This document shows, piece by piece, positions 6,714-9,380 of a stretch of DNA of 9,380 nucleotides (its first letter is position 1; each line of letters opens with the position of its first letter). The translations under genes were made by a program, and so were the position numbers. Source of the stretch: Sulfuriferula sp. GTDB lineage: Bacteria; Pseudomonadota; Gammaproteobacteria; Burkholderiales; Sulfuriferulaceae. The notes beneath the pieces are model-generated. The model was not told where the DNA came from and searched no databases. It saw only the letters and a list, made by a program, of their open reading frames with translations. Location of the stretch: the NCBI GenBank assembly GCA_027311185.1, contig DAICZK010000052.1:1-9380 (forward strand), read 5' to 3'.

Positions 6714-7445
6714 CTACAACGCGCGCCAGAGCAAAGACAGTCCGCTGGCCAGCAACAGCATAGCCGTCAGCAGCTTTATGTGGCGATTCGATAGCACGGC
6801 ATGCGTGCGGTGCCCCAGATACAGGCCCAGCATCATTGCCGGCAGGGCGATGAGCAGCTGTATCGGCCCCAGCGACGAAAAAAACAGGCCGCCGACCATA
6901 AATACGATCACCCGCAACCCGCCGTCAAGCGCAAGCAAAGCCGAAAAGGTGGCTCGCAATTGGGCGCGGTGATGGAGGCGGTGAGCCAGATAACTCATAT
7001 AAGCCGGCCCCCCGGTTCCGAACAGCGCGCTGGCCGTACCGCCGGATACCCCGGCAAGTGCCGACCAACGACGCGAGATTGCGCTCTTGCCGGGATGCAA
7101 CAATAAATAACGAATTCCGACCAGAGTCACCAACGTACCGAGCACAAGGAATAGCGGCCTGCTCGGCACTCGCGACAGCATCGCCGCTCCAACCACGATA
7201 CCGAATAGCGCGAACGGCAGCAGCGGCCTGATCTCGTCCCAGCGCACATGCGCCGCTTCCTTGCGAGCCAGCCCGACAGCCGAGATCAAATCCAGCACCA
7301 GCGCGAGCATCACAGCCGAGCGTAAGGGCAAAAAACCGGACAGCAACGGTACGGCAATCAGACTGGAACCGAATCCGGACACGCCGAACATGAAGTAAGC
7401 GAGCAGAACCACGGACAGCACCCCGATAGCGAGCTCCCAGTTCAC
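6714..7445 (-). CDS. TauE/SafE-family (TSUP) membrane transporter
   Basis: 243-aa inner-membrane protein of the family that includes proposed sulfite, sulfoacetate and other organic-anion exporters. It is almost entirely hydrophobic, with about eight predicted helices in two similar halves. Hallmarks: the N-terminal GVSGFGSSLIAVPLL (about 23-37), where family members have a G-G-G-P pattern, and the second-half ALFGTGGPAYMSYL (about 138-151), matching the conserved GxGGP. The start is GTG 7445 preceded by GAGGTG; no ATG with a better site is visible. It is encoded on the same strand as the operon downstream but separated from it by 310 bases, so it is probably its own unit. A GntR-type palindrome about 100 bases upstream ties it to the neighbouring operon. 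Sulfite as substrate is plausible from the family and context but unproven. Confidence 0.9.
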   Translation of the reverse strand: MNWELAIGVLSVVLLAYFMFGVSGFGSSLIAVPLLSGFLPLRSAVMLALVLDLISAVGLARKEAAHVRWDEIRPLLPFALFGIVVGAAMLSRVPSRPLFLVLGTLVTLVGIRYLLLHPGKSAISRRWSALAGVSGGTASALFGTGGPAYMSYLAHRLHHRAQLRATFSALLALDGGLRVIVFMVGGLFFSSLGPIQLLIALPAMMLGLYLGHRTHAVLSNRHIKLLTAMLLLASGLSLLWRAL

Positions 7446-7536
7446 GAAGCACCTCTACCGCTCCAGTGCACGCGGCGGCACGTGCGAATACCCAGCGCAA
7501 CGTCATTTCCTGGTTCCATCCACTACTCCCTTAACA

Positions 7537-7560
7537 CTTGTTATAGCTTGTTATAATAAG
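7537..7560. promoter_or_regulatory. Candidate GntR operator upstream of the TSUP gene: tandem CTTGTTATA with a palindrome
   Basis: CTTGTTATA occurs at 7537-7545 and again at 7547-7555, exactly 10 bases (one helical turn) apart. The second copy extends into CTTGTTATAATAAG (7547-7560), a near palindrome that matches 12 of 14 bases of the site upstream of the GntR gene. On the minus strand both copies present TATAAC, a good -10 hexamer, although no good -35 is evident. The position, about 90-115 bases before the TSUP GTG, suits an operator overlapping a promoter. Confidence 0.55.
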
Positions 7561-7595
7561 TTAAACTATGAATAAAGTCCATGCCGATTGCGGCA

Positions 7596-7636
7596 ATCAT
7601 CCGATGCGCGTGCAGTCGGATTCAGATTCGGATGAT
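7596..7636. repeat. 9-bp inverted repeat downstream of the c-di-GMP gene
   Basis: ATCATCCGA (7596-7604) and TCGGATGAT (7628-7636) are exact reverse complements with a 23-base loop; an extra TCGGAT at 7616-7621 offers an alternative shorter stem with the left arm. It lies just after the stop of the GGDEF-EAL gene in transcription order, where a 3' end structure would be expected, but no T tract follows. Confidence 0.35.
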
Positions 7637-7663
7637 AAACGGGGCGACCAGGCACAGCGCGCC

Positions 7664-9380
7664 TCAGCCAATACCCGAACCTACGTGAAGCCTGGTCGAC
7701 GGCAGACCGTTATTCAGCAATTTGACCAGTTCCGCATCCGTCACCGGTGGGCAGAAATAATAGCCCTGGCCGTGAGTACAGCCTTGCTTTTGCAAAAAGG
7801 CCAGTTGTTCGCGCGTTTCCACACCCTCTGCGATGACGCACTGATCAAGATTTTTGCCCATGCTGACGATTGCCGCCACAATCCCGGTGTCGTCCTGGCC
7901 GGGGATCGCATGCTCGATGTTCCGCATAAACGACTGGTCGATCTTGAGTGCGTCGATCTGGAAACGTTTGAGGTGACTGAGATTTGAATAACCAGTACCG
8001 AAATCGTCGACAACCAGCAGCACTCCCAGCCGTTTCAACGCGCCGAGCACAATGGTAGTCGCCTGCGTATCCTGCATCAGCATGTCCTCGGTGAGCTCAG
8101 CTCAAGACAGTACGGCGCAAGGGCTGTATCTGCCAGAATACCCCGCACGCTTTCGAAAAACTCGTTATGCCGGAATTGTAGCGTGGCAACATTAACCGCC
8201 ACCGACACCGGGGAAAGTCCTGCGTCCTGCCACGCTTTCGCGTGCTGGCACGCCTGTTGCAATACCCATGTACCTATGGAGACGATCAGGCCGCAGCTCT
8301 CGGCGAGCCAGATAAACTGCTCGGGCATGATCAGTCCCCGCTCCGGATGCTGCCAGCGTATAAGCGCCTCGACACCCGAAATGGCGCCGGACTCCAAATG
8401 TATCCTCGGCTGAAAATGCAAGACGAATTCGTTGCGCGCCAGCGCGCCGCGCAGATCCTCCTCGATGGAATTCGACACAGACATTTCGGTCGTATCCGTT
8501 TCAAAAAACCGGAATTGATTGCGGCCGTTTTTCTTGGCGTCATACATCGCCCGGTCGGCGTTTTTTATCAGCGTATCCGCATCGCGACCGTTGTCGGGAA
8601 AGAGACTGATACCGATACTCACCGTGACAGTAAGCTCGAACTGCCCCAAAAGGTGCGGCATTGCCTGCGCGGCGAGTATATTCTGGGCGCTCAGCGCTAC
8701 ATCCCGGGCATGCAGAACGTCGGCCAGCAGAATGATGAACTCGTCTCCGCCCTGACGGCATACCGTATCCGAGCTGCGGACACTGGCGGCCAGGCGCCTC
8801 GCGACCGATTGCAGCGCCTGATCGCCGACCGCATGCCCCAACGTGTCATTGATATGTTTGAAACGATCAATATCCAGAAACATCAGCGCAAGTTGCCGGC
8901 CCTGGCGTTGCGCCAGAGCCATCGCCTGACTCAGCCGGTCATCAAGCAAAATACGGTTGGGCAAGTCGGTGAGCGCGTCATGCTGCGCCAGGTGCGCCAT
9001 CTCCGCTCTTGCGGTCTCGGTATCTTCGGCCAGCGCGTGAGCGTCCACCGACGCGATGACCAGTTGCTCATTCGCCTGCCGCAACTGGACGACGTAATCA
9101 TCAAGCATTGCCTTCTCTTTGAGCCGAACCTGCTCGGCGTCGCGCAATTCGGATTCGGCCTCACGTAGCGCGCATAGTCGCCGTTCAAGCAAGCGATTGT
9201 AGTGCGTCGAATCCCTGTGCAACAGCCGCACCTCGAGCAGATTACGGATACGCACGAGCAGTTCCGGCAGCTGGAACGGCTTGCTGACGAAATCTTTTGC
9301 TCCGCTTTGCAATGCGCGTAATTTGTGCTCGTGCTGGGCGCTGAGCGCCAATACCGACAGATACCCGTCCGGTTCGATTG
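7664..9380 (-). pseudogene. REC-GGDEF-EAL cyclic-di-GMP signalling protein, frameshifted in EAL; 5' end beyond window
   Basis: Response-regulator-type diguanylate cyclase/phosphodiesterase. At the right edge the end of a receiver domain is visible (LSVLALSAQHEHKLRALQSG, then the conserved Lys in KDFVSKPF at 9279-9300 or so). A coiled-coil linker rich in Glu/Arg follows, then GGDEF (HDALTDLPNR, LDIDRFKHINDTLGH, active site RQGGDEF) with an I-site RSSD five residues before it, then EAL (GVEALIRWQHPE, SVAVNVATLQF). The frame breaks after APYCLEL: the sequence reads CTTGAGCTGAGCTC where CTTGAGCTGGAGCTC would give LELELTED. One G is missing (a C on the plus strand near 8098). In the other frame EAL resumes as TEDMLMQD and runs through VDDFGTGYSNL, KIDQSF, IAEGVET and QGYYF to TGA 7664. 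All catalytic residues exist apart from the break. As written the EAL half is lost; the GGDEF half could still act. Confidence 0.88.

Noticed and set aside
7664..8083. A separate small EAL-domain gene starting at MLMQDTQ
   Set aside because: It starts in the middle of a conserved EAL motif with no ribosome site; it is the 3' part of the frameshifted gene.
8242..9168. 308-codon open frame on the plus strand
   Set aside because: It mirrors the GGDEF-EAL gene; only the minus strand carries the catalytic motifs.

Overview
The window looks like chromosomal DNA from a free-living proteobacterium, most likely a betaproteobacterium. The clues are moderately GC-rich genes with AT-rich promoter gaps, an Azotobacter-type 7Fe ferredoxin, a HutC-type GntR regulator and a REC-GGDEF-EAL signalling protein. 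This placement is inference; no rRNA or other marker gene is present. All supported genes lie on the minus strand, so transcription runs from high to low coordinates.

Layout from right to left. (1) 9380-7664: the rest of a REC-GGDEF-EAL cyclic-di-GMP protein, cut by the window edge and broken by a one-base deletion near 8098 inside the EAL domain. (2) 7663-7446: a gap with two helically phased copies of a CTTGTTATA motif at 7537-7560. (3) 7445-6714: a TauE/SafE (TSUP) membrane transporter. (4) 6713-6404: a gene-free stretch with a hairpin, a 22-bp dyad and a second copy of the palindrome found upstream of the transporter. (5) 6403 to the left edge: a compact probable operon encoding a GntR/UTRA regulator, an AprA/fumarate-reductase-like flavoprotein, an AprB-like 2[4Fe-4S] ferredoxin, a HEAT-repeat protein, a FdxA-type 7Fe ferredoxin, a periplasmic binding protein of the sulfonate/nitrate (SsuA/TauA) class with a NosL-like C-terminal domain, and an ABC permease that runs off the window.

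Working model (inference): the ABC system imports a small, perhaps sulfur-containing compound; the AprAB-like flavoprotein/ferredoxin pair performs a redox step on it, with FdxA and the HEAT protein as electron-transfer and assembly or scaffold partners. The GntR protein senses a ligand, and the shared palindrome suggests that it controls both its own operon and the TSUP transporter, which might export sulfite or another anion. The substrate cannot be read from the sequence.

Three genes carry a disabling change where homology continues undisturbed beyond it: TAA in the permease (165-167), TAG in the HEAT gene (2754-2756) and a -1 frameshift in the EAL domain. Either this locus is decaying or the underlying assembly contains errors. 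No tRNA, rRNA, CRISPR array, insertion sequence or convincing intrinsic terminator was seen.
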